Numbered from the stretch's first letter, positions 34,000-46,730 are shown. The stretch: 64,000 nucleotides of DNA from Gloeopeniophorella convolvens (GCA_022496205.1 WTXD01000018.1:124001-188000), one strand, 5' to 3'. A program made the numbers and translations. The notes: a model not told the origin generated them from the sequence alone.

Positions 34000-35668
34000 G
34001 ATGATATTGGTAGGCGTAGGCGTATGAGTATGCGGGTACAAGTGCGGTTGAGGGGGCGGGTGGCTGAGCGGAACAGCGGGTTTAAGTACTTTTGTGATGG
34101 GAGTGGGAGGAAGCAAGCCGGCTGCACGGTCTCGAGCCAAGCGCAGACCAGCGGAGACAGCGCACCGCCACGCTGCTTATGTAACCCCGCCCATCCCGTC
34201 GAGTAGGCTCCGCACACGGGGCCCTTCTTCCAGTCCACCAGGCGGAGGCGGCATGCAGATATCCCAGATACGCCGCGTGGCACCCGCATTTCCTGTTCTC
34301 CCTTTGCCCAGAGGTGCAGTCTCGGGGCGTTCTGGCCCGCCGCCGCGCGTGTTATATCGTGCACGTTCGCACATGCGACGCCCTGCTTACCTGCGACACG
34401 TTCGTCGCCGGAATCTTAAATAGCTAAAGTTGCGCTCGGAGCACGAGCATGGGCTGCGGGGATTAATGGGGCAGATTCGAAACGAAACGAAACACGACGC
34501 AATGCACGGAGAGCCGCCAAGCTGCCCGCCAGATCGCAGATATCAATTGCTCCGACACCAATCCATCGCCGTCCGACGCCAGGAACCACCACGCTGCCGG
34601 CATGCGCACCCTTTTCGCCATTGTCCTCAGAGAGGGGACGCACTGTTGAAGCACAGGCCGCTCGGGGCGTCCAGGGATCCACCGCAGCGGGCTACCCCGA
34701 TAAGCCGTGGCGGGCGAGTGGCACAAAGATGGCCACAGCAGGAATGATTTGTAGTGTGCGGCGTGTCAATCGGGGATCGCCGGTCGACGACGGTCGAGGC
34801 GGCGGGAGAAACGCTGGAGAAACGCGACACTGGGGATGGCGCGCGCAGAGTCCAGTCCGTCTAGACTTCCTGTGGCGGTTGCGGCCGAGAGCACCATGGA
34901 CCTGCGTGAATCCATCGATGCAGCGCCTTGTCTCAGCTTGTCTCACCACCCTGCCGCGGCTTCGACGCCGCGCCCCGTGACTAACTTGGAGCCTGGAGCT
35001 GGAGGCTCGAGATACACACACCTACCACGCGCCCTTCTGTTTCCCCGGCCTGTTTCTAAGACTTGGGCTTTCTTCAATCGAGGGCCGCGCTATCGATCGG
35101 GGCTCGGTGGCCATCAAGGCAGGTACACGCAAAAGGCAACTCGAGGGCAGGAAGGCAAGAAGGGACGCCCCTTACGTACTGACGTGGCGGACAACAAGGG
35201 CAACTGGCAGCGTCGACAATGCGTGCATCTGGGCGGCGACAGTGCGCCTGCGCGTGATATAATGCGCATTGCGCCCACAGAAGCTGGAGGGCTGTAGGAC
35301 TCTCGCGCGCGCTTGTAGGGCGTGGTGCTGCGGCGCCCCAATCGGTGCGAGCCCTGGATCAACGGGGGTGCTTCGCGGCACACGCGCGCAGCCAATAATG
35401 CATCCGCGGCCCAAGTGGGAAGCGCACTGCCTCCCGCGCCGAGCAGGCTGCCCCCAGTCCACGGGCGGAGCTAAGCCAGTGCGCACAGATAGACAGCGGG
35501 AATCGAAGAGAGCCATGATAAATGCAGCAAGTGAGTAGATGATACGGAGACAAGCACAGCGCGCGACGCAAATAAAGTACGACCAATAATGACACGGGGC
35601 AAGGGTACGCCACAAGCCCCGACATGCAATGTACACACCGTCCCAAGAAGCAGCAGCCCACCTGCAGC
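34000..35668. other. Intergenic region, no gene seen
   Basis: It holds the phosphatase promoter and the 3' region of the F-box gene. Overlapping open frames on both strands (for example 34836-35297) carry no recognisable motif. Confidence 0.45.
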
Positions 35669-36839
35669 CTACTTCTGCACGAGCACTCCGAAGAGCGCCT
35701 CCACGCAGAACCCACCGTCCTCCCCTTCCTCTGCGCCCTCGCAGCGCATCACAAACGGGCCCAGCGGCGTATCCGGCGTGTCCGGCCGCTCGATGTCCTC
35801 GGGCGCAAGGTCGAGATACGGATACCTGCCGCACGATCAGCGTCAGCGCAAGCACGCGCGTAGCCCGCGCACGAGACGCACCGGTGGTCCCCCATCACGC
35901 CGCGGTGCGCCGCGCCGCGCATGGTATCCGCGAACGACGCGGCCGGCGCGCGGTAGTCGTCCAGCAGCGTCTGGTAGTGCGACAGCACGGTGCGCATGTC
36001 CGCGAGGCTGCGCGGGAGGCTGCATGCGCCGTCAGCGGGGAGAGTCAAGAGTGCAGTGGACCGGGCCGGCACGCACAGGTCGCCGAGCAGCCGGTTCGCG
36101 TCGAGCAGCGTGCACCCGTCCGGGTTGCGCACGCTCGCGATCGCGCGGTCCGTCCCGGGGTGCAGCAGCGTGAGCGCACGCACGGGCGGCGAGGTGGCGA
36201 GCGCGCACGCGGCGCTCGCGTGCGCGCTGAGCGGCGCGTAGAGCTTGCGCCGGCAGTCGGGGTGTGTCGGGAGCTGCGTGTGCAGCACCGCGGCGGGGTC
36301 GAGCTCCGTGCCGGGCGCAAAGTGCAGGTAGTAGAAGAGCGGGTGGAACGCGAGCGCCGCGGCGCCGCGCGGCGGGCAGTCGTCTGTCGATGCGATGAAT
36401 GTTCCCAGGTCAGCGGGGTCGTGGCAGATTGGCGCCCGGTGGCGGAACGTAACGCACCGGGCCAGCAGCTCGCCGCCCTGCAGCTGCGGATCTCGCACAC
36501 CCGCTTGTGCGCGGTGACGGCGTGCGCGACCTGGCGCCAGGTGAGCAGCGCGGGGGCGGTGGTGGTGCCGGGGGGCGGCGCGCCCGGGAGTGCGTGTGGG
36601 TATTCGCGCCGCATGGGCCGGCCGTAGCCCGCGATGACGCAGGCGCGCTTCCAGAAGAGGTCCTCGGACTCGGGGGTGGCAAAGGCGTAGAGGGTGCGCA
36701 GCCGGCGGCAGGTCTGCGAGAGGGAGAGGTGCGCGAGCAGGGCGAGGCCGGGGTCGAGCAGGGTGAAGGGCGCGGTGGAGACGGCGTCGCGGATGGAGAG
36801 GAGGACGTCGAGGGGCAGCGAGAGCAGGGTGGCGGGCAT
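35669..36839 (-). CDS. F-box-like protein
   Basis: The N-terminus MPATLLSLPLDVLLSIRDAV followed by LSLSQTCRRLRTLYA fits an F-box, the Skp1-binding motif of SCF ubiquitin ligases. A WKRACVIAGYGRP segment follows, then a 53-nt intron (36478-36530) that restores the frame to GGELLARCVTFRHRAPICHD. Later landmarks are HPLFYYLHFAPGTELDPAAV, LLDANRLLGDLC and HRGVMGDHRCVSCAGYAR, and the acidic C-terminus ends in VEALFGVLVQK. Two further short introns are inferred near 36008-36058 and 35826-35855. The stop is at 35669-35671. Substrate adaptor function is inferred from the F-box only; no LRR, WD40 or kelch repeat is visible. Confidence 0.7.
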
Positions 36840-36864
36840 GGTGGTGGTGGTGGTGGTGGTGCTC
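36840..36864. repeat. GTG/CAC trinucleotide repeat at the F-box gene start
   Basis: About eight GGT units directly abut the start codon, so the F-box mRNA would carry a CAC/ACC repeat as the last bases of its 5' leader. Confidence 0.8.
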
Positions 36865-37471
36865 GGCTAGCGCGGCGGCGTCGAGGAGTCGGTGGGATCG
36901 ACAGAGGGGGGAGAGGACATGATGCTAAGCGGTGCCGTGGGGTTGATATAAGTACGTACGGGCGAGCGAAAAGAAGGCGGCAGTTGACACTGGAGGAGGT
37001 AAGCAGCGATAAGTAAGTAAGTGTGTATTAACAGCAAGCACATAACGTCCGCCCAGGGCACTCGACTCGAGGATTTGATCAGATCCCGCCGCAAGATGCG
37101 CACTTCTTCGCCCGGTTCTCGAGGCGCGCCGAGCTGCCACTCGTCCGCCAGCCGCTCGGGCCCAGAAAGCCTCGCTGCTGCAGCGCCCTGCGCAATCCCT
37201 CACACTGACACGCCTGCGCAGGCGAGTCTTGCCCTGCAGCACGAATGTCGGGGTATGTGGGCAGTCGGCGTGTGTGTGTGTGCGCGAGCAGGGCTGCGGG
37301 AACCCTGCCCGCGAGAACCTGATAGCGGCGCGCGGTTGTGGGCAGCGCGCTCCTCACGGGTGCAAAAACGCCCGGCTCGTGACCGTCGCCCCAGCAGCCC
37401 CGGTCCGGTCCTGCCTCTTTCGCTCCTCCGTCCGCGCCGCGACACGCCCCCGCTCGTGAACTGGCAACGCC
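36865..37471. other. Divergent intergenic region, F-box gene and bL28m
   Basis: This is the shared upstream region of two divergently transcribed genes. A TG dinucleotide run lies at about 37270-37284. No further gene is supported. Confidence 0.45.
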
Positions 37472-38070
37472 ATGTTCCCCTCCCTGCCCTCCCTCGCCGC
37501 CGCCCTCAGCCAGCCCTTCAAGCGCGCCCAGCTCGGGCTCTTCCACGGCAAGACCAAGCAGTACGGCAACAACGTGCCCTTTTCCAAGAAAAAGACCCGG
37601 CGGACGTGGCTCCCCAACATCCAGACCAAACGCCTCTTCTCCGATGCCCTGGGCGAGAAGGTCCGCGTCAAGCTCTCCATGCGCGCCCTGAAGACCATCC
37701 GCAAGGTACGCTTGTGCTTCTGCCCTGCCACGCGCCACTGACGCTGCCGTTCGTGCAGCACGGCGGCATCGACCAGTACCTGCTCAAGACGAAGCCGGAC
37801 CTGCTGGGCTGGGAGGGCATGCGGCTGCGCGTCGCGGTGCGCGAGGCACAGACGGCCGCCGCAGAGCCCGGCGCATCCCCATCCGCAGGTCCGTCGCGCA
37901 CATCTGACTCTACCTCCGCGGCGCACGAGCACTCACCCTCATCTCGGCTCGTCCAGCGCCCCAATAGTGTCTTCATCTCCCTACCTCCGACCCTTATTCT
38001 CTCGCCCTTCTATTACTGCGCGTACATAGACAGCCGCCCGCGCGCGAAAACAGGCAACTGCATGACCTGA
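37472..38070 (+). CDS. Mitochondrial large-subunit ribosomal protein bL28
   Basis: Exon 1 at 37472-37705 starts MFPSLPSLAAALSQPFKRAQ. It gives the bL28 signature GLFHGKTKQYGNNVPFSKKK, TRRTWLPNIQTKRLFSDALG and VRVKLSMRALKTIRK. Exon 2 starts at 37759 in phase 0 with HGGIDQYLLKTKPDLLGWEG and MRLRVAVREAQ. The protein is a component of the mitoribosomal large subunit, and the first 18 residues plausibly act as a targeting sequence. After about residue 115 the frame is low-complexity and runs to a stop at 38068-38070. An intron beginning at GTCCGTCG (37888) could shorten this tail. The family call is secure; the C-terminus is not. Confidence 0.9.
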
Positions 38071-41000
38071 CTGCCCCCGGCGCGCAGATGGACGGAGGGA
38101 CGAACGTTACGGGACGCTGGGAAGCCACCAGTGTCACGCGTCGCACGAGTGCCCAGCGAGCGCGCGCGGCACCTGAAAGCCATCCAGCCCGGCCGTGCGA
38201 TTGAATCCGCGCCCCTGTGCTTCGCGCGACGCCTATCTGCCTTCGAGGCCAGCCAGACTCGAATCTCATTCAGTCGCGCCTGGGCCCGCCGCCCGTCCGC
38301 CGCGGCAGCACGAAACTGGTCAGGGAGGGGGCGGCGCTGCGCCTCTTCTGACACATACAGACGTAATGTGTGCGTGCGTGTCAAGCTCAGGGCGCGCTGG
38401 ATCCGCCCGCGCCGCGCGGGGCCCCGCATGCCGCTTCGGGCGGCGCGCCCTGCAGCTAAGCGGACGGGATTGCTGCTTGTGGCCGCGCGGGAAACGCCGC
38501 TGCGCGCCTTGCAAGGAAGGGTGTGCTTCTGCGGCGGGGCCACGTGAGCCGTGCGGGGATATTGCATTCGAGTCTTCGCGGACGTGCGGAGGGCAGGCCT
38601 GGGCTGCTTCGCTTCGCGATGCTAGCCTGCATACAGTACCTATTTGTCTGTTCTGCTCCGCACCCGGCGTCGATTCATTGTGTGCGGAATCACGCGCGGG
38701 CGCGGGCGCGGGCTTCGATCGGGCGGGGACGTCGTGCGCGCGGCTGGATTTGGCAGGTCGGGCGGGTTTCCCAGGCGCACGGGTGCTTGTTTGGGGTCAC
38801 GCGACGCGCAGATTCTGCCTTGGGGCTGAATGAATTGGCTCGGGCGTGGGGCTAGAAGGTAGCTTGTACGTGTAACGGTGGCGAGCTGGTTTTCGATCGA
38901 ATGTCCGTGAGCACTGGGCAGTCGCGGTGGATTGATTGCCAGGCGCGCGACCTTGTTCTCGTGCTATCATTTGTTGAGATCATTTGACTCCCTGTGCTGA
39001 CTGCGGCAATTGGAATTGGTATTGCGTGGGATGTGGGGGTTCATCTTTGATTCGATGAGCGGCAGAAGCCTATTGGAAGCGTGTCAGGCACGCCCGCGGG
39101 CGGTGGCTTGCTGGCCTTCGTGGCACACGGCCATGCATAGCTCTTATGGGCGGCATATGTAGGCGCTTCCGGCACCCTACCTTGTCGCGCGCCGACTGTG
39201 TCGCGCATAGCCCGAACGCCCCCCACAGCGCATTCCACAGCTTCCGCAGGCTGACATGATCAAGCTGCGCCTTCTCGCTCTCGACCAGCGATCCTATCAG
39301 AATTCTGACGATTTAGACTTTTGGGCGCAAGCGTGCTCTAGATCTGTACGTACAACGTACTACTCTAAAGCCAACTCGCAGCGGCAACGATTCACAGCAA
39401 CACGGTGCTTCTCCTGCGTCGGTATGCGCTCCATTTGATTGCTTGTCTCAGACAGCAGGCTACGCCTCCGGGTGCGTCTCCGAGTCCTGACCGGGATAAG
39501 GATTTAGCTTAGGGGCCACCGGCCGGGCGCCGGCAGCCCCGGCGAGTGGCCAGCATCGAACGTCTGAGCAACTAGGCACTGTGACCAGGGTACTACCGTG
39601 CAAGTGCGCATCGCACCAGCACGACCCCCGCGAGCAAGTCCGACTCGGAGGCCCATAAACACTGCGCACCGACATCACGCGCCGCCGCTCCCCCGCTTGA
39701 ATGTCGGCGCGCGGCGCACTGACTTGCGGTGGGTCACCTTCAGCTCTCTCCCGAGGTTCCATAGCACTCGGGCGGGCGCACTGCAGGATACCTCTACGCC
39801 CGACTCGCATTGTTTAGACGTTGCACGTCAGGAGGCCTGCGCGGAGATGAATATCGCCGAGGAACGTTTGGCGGCGTTGGTTGTGGCGGGGTCACCGGTC
39901 ACCGGCCAAGGGTGCAGCTCACTACCCGGCTCGGCTGCGGCGCTGGGGCCGGCCGCTGCTAAGGCTTGGTGGCAGTCTCTGCCAGCGGATTTCGGGAGCG
40001 TTTGTGATGGCTCAGGTGTGCTGCGGTCGCGGGTTTGATGCGGCTGCCGAGGATTCCCCGACGCGCTGAATAGTGAGACAAGGTAAGATTAGAGCCGAAT
40101 AACATCATCCGGGCTGGGCGCCCTGTGAGGACTGAGGGTGTAAAGGCAGTAGCGACACGGCAAACGCGACGTGTTGGTCTCGCGCTCTATTTGAAAGAAC
40201 CCGTGTAGCTCAGAATGGCATCGGTGGTTAGAGCCGGGCACGCGCGCCTCATCATGTGGGTAGCTAGCTGTGCGTAGTATGGCGTGCGGGATGACGCTGC
40301 TGGCGAGAATGCTGGGCAGCAATCACAGCAGCCTAGTCGAGCAGCTACCACCTCAGACCGTAGTCACTGGGAAGATGTGCTCGGGACACCAGGACTTGTC
40401 CGCACACATTTCGCGGACCTGAGGAAACGGCAATGTGATTCCTTTGTCTATCGTCGAAGTATTGCTTACATGAGGAGGCGATGGTTTCACGACACGCCTC
40501 ATGGGCCTATCCAACACGGAGCGCTAAGATAGGACGAGCATGGGGGCTGCGCACGGGATGTAGGCATCGTGTCCTTGATCGGGCGCATGCACACCGCATG
40601 CATCAGCCAGGCGGGCGGTGGTCAGGGTGAACAGCCTCAAAGCACCGGACGAGAACACGAAGGGTAGGCTTAACGTGCGTAGTGAAATTTGGCGGATGGT
40701 GCGGGCAAAGCTGGGAGAGGACCGCTGCGTTGAAAAAGACTGGGGACAGTGAGGAGAAAATACGGGAAGACGCTAAGGGCACGCTTACCATTTTCCGTCG
40801 TCGATTTGGGTGCTCGCATTAAGGCAAACTTCGTCACCTGCGTTGCTTCGGAAGGCCGGATTCTCGTGGGCACAGCGTGAAGTCAACGTCGTGTTGTATT
40901 CCCCGTGGTTCCGGAAGCCTGGTACGCCGTCGCCCAGTTGACCTATTGCCGCAGCATGATGACAGCGACACGTCCTCAGCCAGGAAGGCAAAGGGACGCG

Positions 41001-41481
41001 GGTGCCAGCGCCAGTGCTGGAAAAGTACACGTTCGAGCTGCAGCATCACGCGCAGAGTAAGGGCTGGAAGGCTCTCGCGGAGAGGAAAAGGGACGAGACG
41101 GACGGGATGTAGGAACGAGAGGGCACGCACAATGCTGCCACCAGTGGACGTGGACCCGGCGGGTAGGAACAGCCCCGCGCGCGGTACCACGCCCGAATCG
41201 CCCCCACATTGAGTACCTGTCGATCAGATGAGCATGCGGCGCCGAGCAGCGAGCTCAGCGAGAGCATCCAGTCCGCGAAGCCGACGTGCACAGGGACGAG
41301 GTAGTCTGGCTCGCCATGCGGCGGGTGCGCGTGAGCGTAGAGGATCGCGGCATCAAATAGTGTCCACAGGCGAGCGAGAACTGGGTGGGTGGGGAGAGTG
41401 GGATAAGGCAGGAGAGGAGGGAGAGCTTACGAGGCCGCTGGGGCAGGACCCCTGAATATCCCAATAGAGGATCGATCCCGA

Positions 41482-42390
41482 GATGGGTGTTTTCGGGGGT
41501 TTCCGGGCCGGGCCGGGCCGGCGGGTTTCGGGGGTTTTGCCTCGGTCCTCCGCGCGGGTCATCGATTTTCGGGGGTTTTCGCATCGAACATCCAAAAGTC
41601 GCCCTAAACGGCACGCGACTCGCTGTTTTGCACCGCATACGCGATTATATGTCTCGCCTTCGTCTGATCCACTAGTTTCTGGACCCGTTTGAATCTAAAG
41701 TAAGGGAGGAAACTCATATTGCAGTCACCCCCGCCTCCTTCAGACCGTGGGAACTATATGCAACACCACACAAGTGTAAGTATTTTGGGGCATAGTGGGT
41801 TACAGAAAGCATTAGAAGACCCTAGTATAGCTTTCTGCGAGTGTCTGTGGTAGAATCTGAGGTTAAGGGGCCAAGAGATGCTTCACAAAAAAAGAGCATA
41901 CCCGGGGAGTTGAACACCGAACTCCGGTACGCAGGTCAAAATTATAAATGGCACCAACTACCATTGCATCACCGACACCAATGTAAGTGATGTCCACCAG
42001 TAGTATATATCAAGCATGCCTGACACTGCAGGACGGGGGGAAAAGTAAGGTAGCTGGGATGTCTGGACTAGGCGGGATGTAGATTTGCTCTGATCTGATC
42101 CAAAGTGAATGCTACTATGGCATTCAACTAATAACTTCTGCCAGGGTACCAGCCACCACTGGCCTCACTACTGTTTCCTCCCACCTGGTTCTGACAGACC
42201 ATCGCTTTCGGGGGTTTAGCATCGATCCTCGACCTGGGTAGCTGAAATTCGGGGGTTTTAGCCTCAATCATATGCCTCCGGCCCGTCCGGCCCGTCGCCA
42301 TCAGCACCCCATTTCGGGGGAAATGCATCATACCTATGGCCACAAACGCACCCTTTTTCGGGGATTTTAGCCTCGATCCTTTCGCGGCAT
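41482..42390. repeat. Dispersed CGGGGGTTTT-type repeat in two clusters
   Basis: Around seven copies match TTCGGGGGTTTTAGCCTCGA with decay. Three lie at about 41488-41582 and four at about 42206-42366, all in the same orientation. The spacing (roughly 40-60 nt) is irregular. Confidence 0.65.
41888..41980 (-). repeat. tRNA-like / Pol III-like fragment
   Basis: On the minus strand a box-A-like TGATGCAATGG, a box-B-like GTGTTCAACTCC and a T7 run follow each other at tRNA-like spacing. The T-arm pairs at four of five positions. A matching 5' acceptor strand is missing, and instead GCGTACC and GGTATGC enclose the T arm. This suggests a tRNA-derived (SINE-like) remnant rather than a working tRNA. 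Confidence 0.25.
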
Positions 42391-43022
42391 ATTCAGGGGT
42401 CCTGCTGGGGCCCGGCGATGCGGTGCGGCGGTGCTTGCCCAGTTTCTGAGAAGCGGGAATGGATACACACATACTCTGCGTAGGTCGTGGTCAGGGCGCG
42501 GGAGCACATGATCAGCTGGTCGTGGTCATGGTCGGTGGTGACGTTGTCGTCGTTGTCGTGTGGAGGAGGAACAGTACCGGAGCGTGTGAAGTTGAATCGC
42601 CCTAGCTGGCAGTCGAACGTTCACCGCAGTCATTGACGCTCAAGCGCTCACGGTGACAGAGGCTAGAGCACACACTTCTTCACCGGCAGCTCGTACATCA
42701 TGTCCCCGTTCATTGCAAGGCACCGCGCTGCCTTTACAGTAATCTCGCATTCACCGGCGTCCTATGTGATACAGTGCCTTGGAACGGTTGGCACGCGCAG
42801 TCAGACTCGTAAGTGTCACGGTCCTTGCTCCCGTCGTGTGGATGCAAACCAAAGGCTGTGGACCACGCTTCCCCAGGGCCGGCACGGCGCCCTGGCCAGC
42901 TATAACCCTAGTTCTCTCTCTCTCGAACCCTGCCTTCCTCCACTTGACCCACTCCGCACTGATCCATCCCGGACCAGCCGACAACCGTTATCACAGCTTT
43001 CGAAGGTTTCAGTTGTACAAGC

Positions 43023-46000
43023 ATGGACGACAACTCAAGCGTGGTGTGTACTATACCGCTTTTTAGACTTCGCACGAACCCAAGTGATCTTTTGATCAAG
43101 TCGCACGCAGGTGCGTGTTCGTTCGAGGATCTTGTGTGACCATAGAGTTGCTGAGAGCCAGATCTATAGAACAAGTGCGCTTTAGAGCTTACGGAAAATG
43201 GATGGAGACTTTGGAATACCTTCACCGTGCGTCTCAAGCGCGAGTTGCTCATCTGCCTCTCGTATTACTCTGCAACCACCGCGGAATACTTACCCTCAGG
43301 GCAGGTGACAAGAAGCTAGGTGACAACGACTGGTTCGCCGACGGCGAAAAACTGCTCTCCACGCTCCCGAGGAAACACATACTGCTCAGTTATGTTCTCA
43401 ATGCTATGTTTGCAAGCGGTTGGACAAACCTCACGAGGGCATCCTCACACGAAGAGGCTCTCTGGTTCGCTGAGCAAGTCGTTCTTCCATGCTGCACCAA
43501 GGCCATCCTTCTCCCCTATACGATGCAAGACCCAGAGGAGGAGTACCCTTTCATCATTTCCGCATTCCTCTGTCTCTCGGTTACACTCGGAGGACGCTTC
43601 GATCGCACCTATCGACTCTCTGACCTGGATACAACACTCACGTACTACCGTCAGCTTCTGCGTATCCACATACCCGAATCCATAGGTATGAAGCGCTCTA
43701 TGTTGTCGGGGGCATATGTGGTGCTCGTTCAGCGGAAGATCCAATTGGAACCTGCCAGCGAGGGAGCATACTTAGACGAGCTGGTCACACTCTCTGCCAG
43801 CTTCCTTCCATCCCATTCGGTGGATGCACGGGTAGATGTAGATCTCGTCAAATTCCTCGAAGTGCTGGTCGTTTGGTTTTGTCAAGTGCGGAGACATGAT
43901 AAACAACCAAACTACGCAGCCCGAGTTGCCAGTCACCTTCGTGTGTTCCTTGGCGTCTGTCGGCCCGAATATCGCCCGCAGCTGTCCATGATGCTGGCGT
44001 TGATGCTCAACGAGTTTCATCTTCCAAGTCGCGATGATCACGCGGAGATCGCGGAATTGGTGGCAGACAACTTCCCTCTCCTGCCTTCAAGCGGTCTTCT
44101 GCGTTCCTTTGCGTCAATTCGCTTCAGTGACCTTCTCTCGGGCACGTCGCTAGACGTGGAAGAAGCGGAGCTCTCACGACGTCGGGTTCTTCTCAATAAA
44201 GTACCAGTACAGGATCCTTTCCGCACCGAGGTTCTTCGCCGCATAGCAGGTGCACTACTACGACGCCACGAAGACTTCAGGGATGAGAGTAGTCTAGAGG
44301 AAGCGCAGCGTTGTTTGGAGGAGTTGCGCAGAATATCAGAGTCAGGACCTGAATCGACCACTGTGTCTGAACTGCGCCTGGAAGACCTGGCCTATCACAG
44401 AACTTTCAAGAACGTCTTTGCAGCTACGGGTATATCATTTCTCCATACCCAGTGGTCGATCCGATGAACTTACCCACGTGATCCGAATTTGCAGGTGTCA
44501 CACCCACCGACGATCCCGAGCATCCCATGCCCGATTTAGACGTCCATCGGAGGAATCTAGAGCGGATTAAACTCGGTCTCGAAGCGCTGATCCAGACTGG
44601 CACGCTCGGCGCATGGAACCGGGTTTTGCGCTCGCTCTCGGAATCTGTAGCTGTCTTGTGCTCATGGGGGAGCGTAGAAGATCTGGACCGGTGCATCGGA
44701 TTCTTGAAGGTCACCATTCCCAATGCACTGCCACCCGACCATCACTTCACCCGCTCGCGACACAATCCCGACTTTCCTCAAAGCGCTCTTGTTCCTCTTT
44801 TCCATCGACGATTCCTGCTGCTTCATCGCCAAGAAGACTTGGAAGAAACCCTTTCAATGTACGAAGCGACCTGCAAAAGGCTCGGCCCTGATGAAGCATG
44901 GAGACAGGGCTTTATTGACCACTGGCCACGTCTCGCGCGACAGACCGGGCACCCTTCTGCACTCCGCGCATACGAGAGCGCTATGCTCGCCATGCAACAC
45001 ATCGTAGAATCGGGACCCAACCTCCAAGCGCAGCACACTTTCTTCAAGCATGGAAATGCCCGAGGCACTCGAACATCGCTGGACTATGCATCTTATCAAA
45101 TAGAGAAAAACCAGCTGCAGGTCGCCGTCGAAATCCTCGAGCGCGGGAGGTCGCTTCTTTGGTGCATGATGCGTGGCCTCCGTGCTCCCATCGGTCACCT
45201 CCGTGCGGTCAACCCAGACTTGGCGGACAAGTATCTCTCCGTCACCCATGATCTTGAGTCCGTCACCACAGAATCTAGCGTCCTATATCGAGGCTCCTCT
45301 GCTGGAGCGAGCTCTTCTTCGAACTCTATCAAGGCGCTCGAGGAGGACTCATTCGGACGCGTCTTTGAGGCGCAGCGGCAGCTGTTGAGGGAGAGGAAGG
45401 TAGTCATTTCGCAGATCCGGGCCCTCCCAGGCTTCGCGCATTTCCTCGCAGCGGCACCATTCCACAGTCTCCAAATCGCAGCTTCAAGTGGGCCCATCGT
45501 CATCATCAATCACTGCGAATGGCGCTCCGACATTCTCATCATTGTTCACGGTGCTCCCCTGACCCACATCCGCCTCGGCGATGATTTCTATGCAACCACG
45601 ATCGCTCTATCCTCCTATCTTTTGGAAGCCCGCAGCTCAGAAGACGGCTTAGACTCGGAGGAGTATGAGAAAGCACTACGCTTCGTCCTTCACGAGCTTT
45701 ACCTACTCATCGGTCGTCAGGTCATCGACAGGCTTGACAGGCTTGGTGTCCCAAGGCGGTCCCGGGTGTGGCTGTATCCGACCTCAGTCCTCTGCTCCCT
45801 CCCCCTCCATGCGATGGGCCCAATACCATCAGATTCGGAGACTGATCCTTGCAAACGCTATTTCTCAGACATCTACGTTTGCTCGTACACTCCGACGCTG
45901 GGTGCACTCATCGAATCTCGCGCACCAACTGGTGGCCGTGCCCCCCACCAGTCTCTGGATCCGTCGCTTCTGATCGTAGCCCAACCAGACGACCCGTCTC

Positions 46001-46560
46001 TCAAGGACGTCTCCAAGGAGATCGCGTCAATCGAGTCTGTTCCAGGAATTCTAGTGTCAAAGCTCGTCTCGGGCAAGGCGACGCGACAATCGGTCACTGA
46101 AGGCCTGAAGGAGCACAATATGGTCCATTTCGCGTGTCACGGTTTGCTCAAGGAAGACAAGCCGTTCGAGGCGTCGTTCAAGCTACACGGCGGCGACCGC
46201 CTTACGCTCCTCGACATCATACGGTCCCGAGCGCCCAACGCCGAGCTGGCGTTCCTCTCCGCCTGCCATACCGCCGAACTCGCAGATAGGAAGCAGCCAG
46301 ACGAGATGCTGCATCTCGCGGCAGCGATGCAGTATTGCGGCTTCCGCGGTGTGGTGGGGACGATGTGGGAGATGGCAGACTTAGACGGGAAGGACATGGC
46401 AAAGAATTTTTATCATCGGCTGCTCTCCCCGAGATGGGATGCCAGCGTTCCCATCGCAAAGAGGTCTGCCAAGGCGCTGCAGTATGCGGTGCAGAAGCTG
46501 AGACTGAAGAGAGGGATAACGACGGAGCGATGGGTGAACTTTGTTCATTACGGCGCGTGA
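43023..46560 (+). CDS. Large CHAT-domain (caspase-like) protein
   Basis: Exons 43023-43110, 43170-44429 and 44495-46560 join in phase to 1137 aa. The C-terminal ~280 residues form a CHAT domain, a caspase-related cysteine-protease fold. MVHFACHGLLKEDKPFEASF carries the catalytic His (about 998) and AELAFLSACHTAELA the catalytic Cys (about 1040). FRGVVGTMWEMADLDGKD and ERWVNFVHYGA complete the domain. Upstream, ILERGRSLLWCMMRGLRAP is the linker found in mushroom CHAT proteins. The preceding ~750 residues are helical and repetitive in character (for example LDRCIGFLKVTIPNALPPDH), consistent with degenerate TPR-like repeats. No NACHT or signal peptide is seen. In other lineages CHAT proteases act in regulated cell death or defence; a role here is inference. 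Confidence 0.85.
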
Positions 46561-46730
46561 ATGGCGGGAGATACCAGAACATGTATTCAATCGAACGTCA
46601 GTAGAACGAGATAGGATCAGTGTATTGAAGTCATGTGAAACAACAATTATATAGATTGTCCGCGCCAGCACATAAGCTTACAAGCCCCTCCACGATATAT
46701 ATACGTGCCAAAACACCCCGCATCTCCCAC

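Larger units (their letters stand above)
38071..43022. other. 4.9-kb gene-poor region
   Basis: I see no supported protein gene. GC-rich sequence with overlapping open frames fills 38.1-41.4 kb. 41.48-42.40 kb carries a degenerate CGGGGGTTTT-type repeat in two clusters. 41.70-42.10 kb is more AT-rich and includes a tRNA-like fragment on the minus strand. 42.5-43.0 kb is presumably the promoter of the CHAT gene. Confidence 0.5.

Noticed and set aside
33147..34364. Long antisense frames overlapping the phosphatase (also 52627-53712, 29961-31112 and 57969-59000)
   Set aside because: They are GC-driven shadows with biased composition and no motifs. Real genes are placed in other frames.
36478..36530. 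Apparent frameshift in the F-box gene
   Set aside because: A 53-nt GT-AG intron explains the frame change exactly.
40200..40290. tRNA-like D arm (TAGCTCAG...GGTTAGAGC)
   Set aside because: No T arm or matching acceptor stem follows.
41482..41600. CRISPR-like array
   Set aside because: This is a eukaryotic context, the repeats are degenerate and irregularly spaced, and there are no cas genes.
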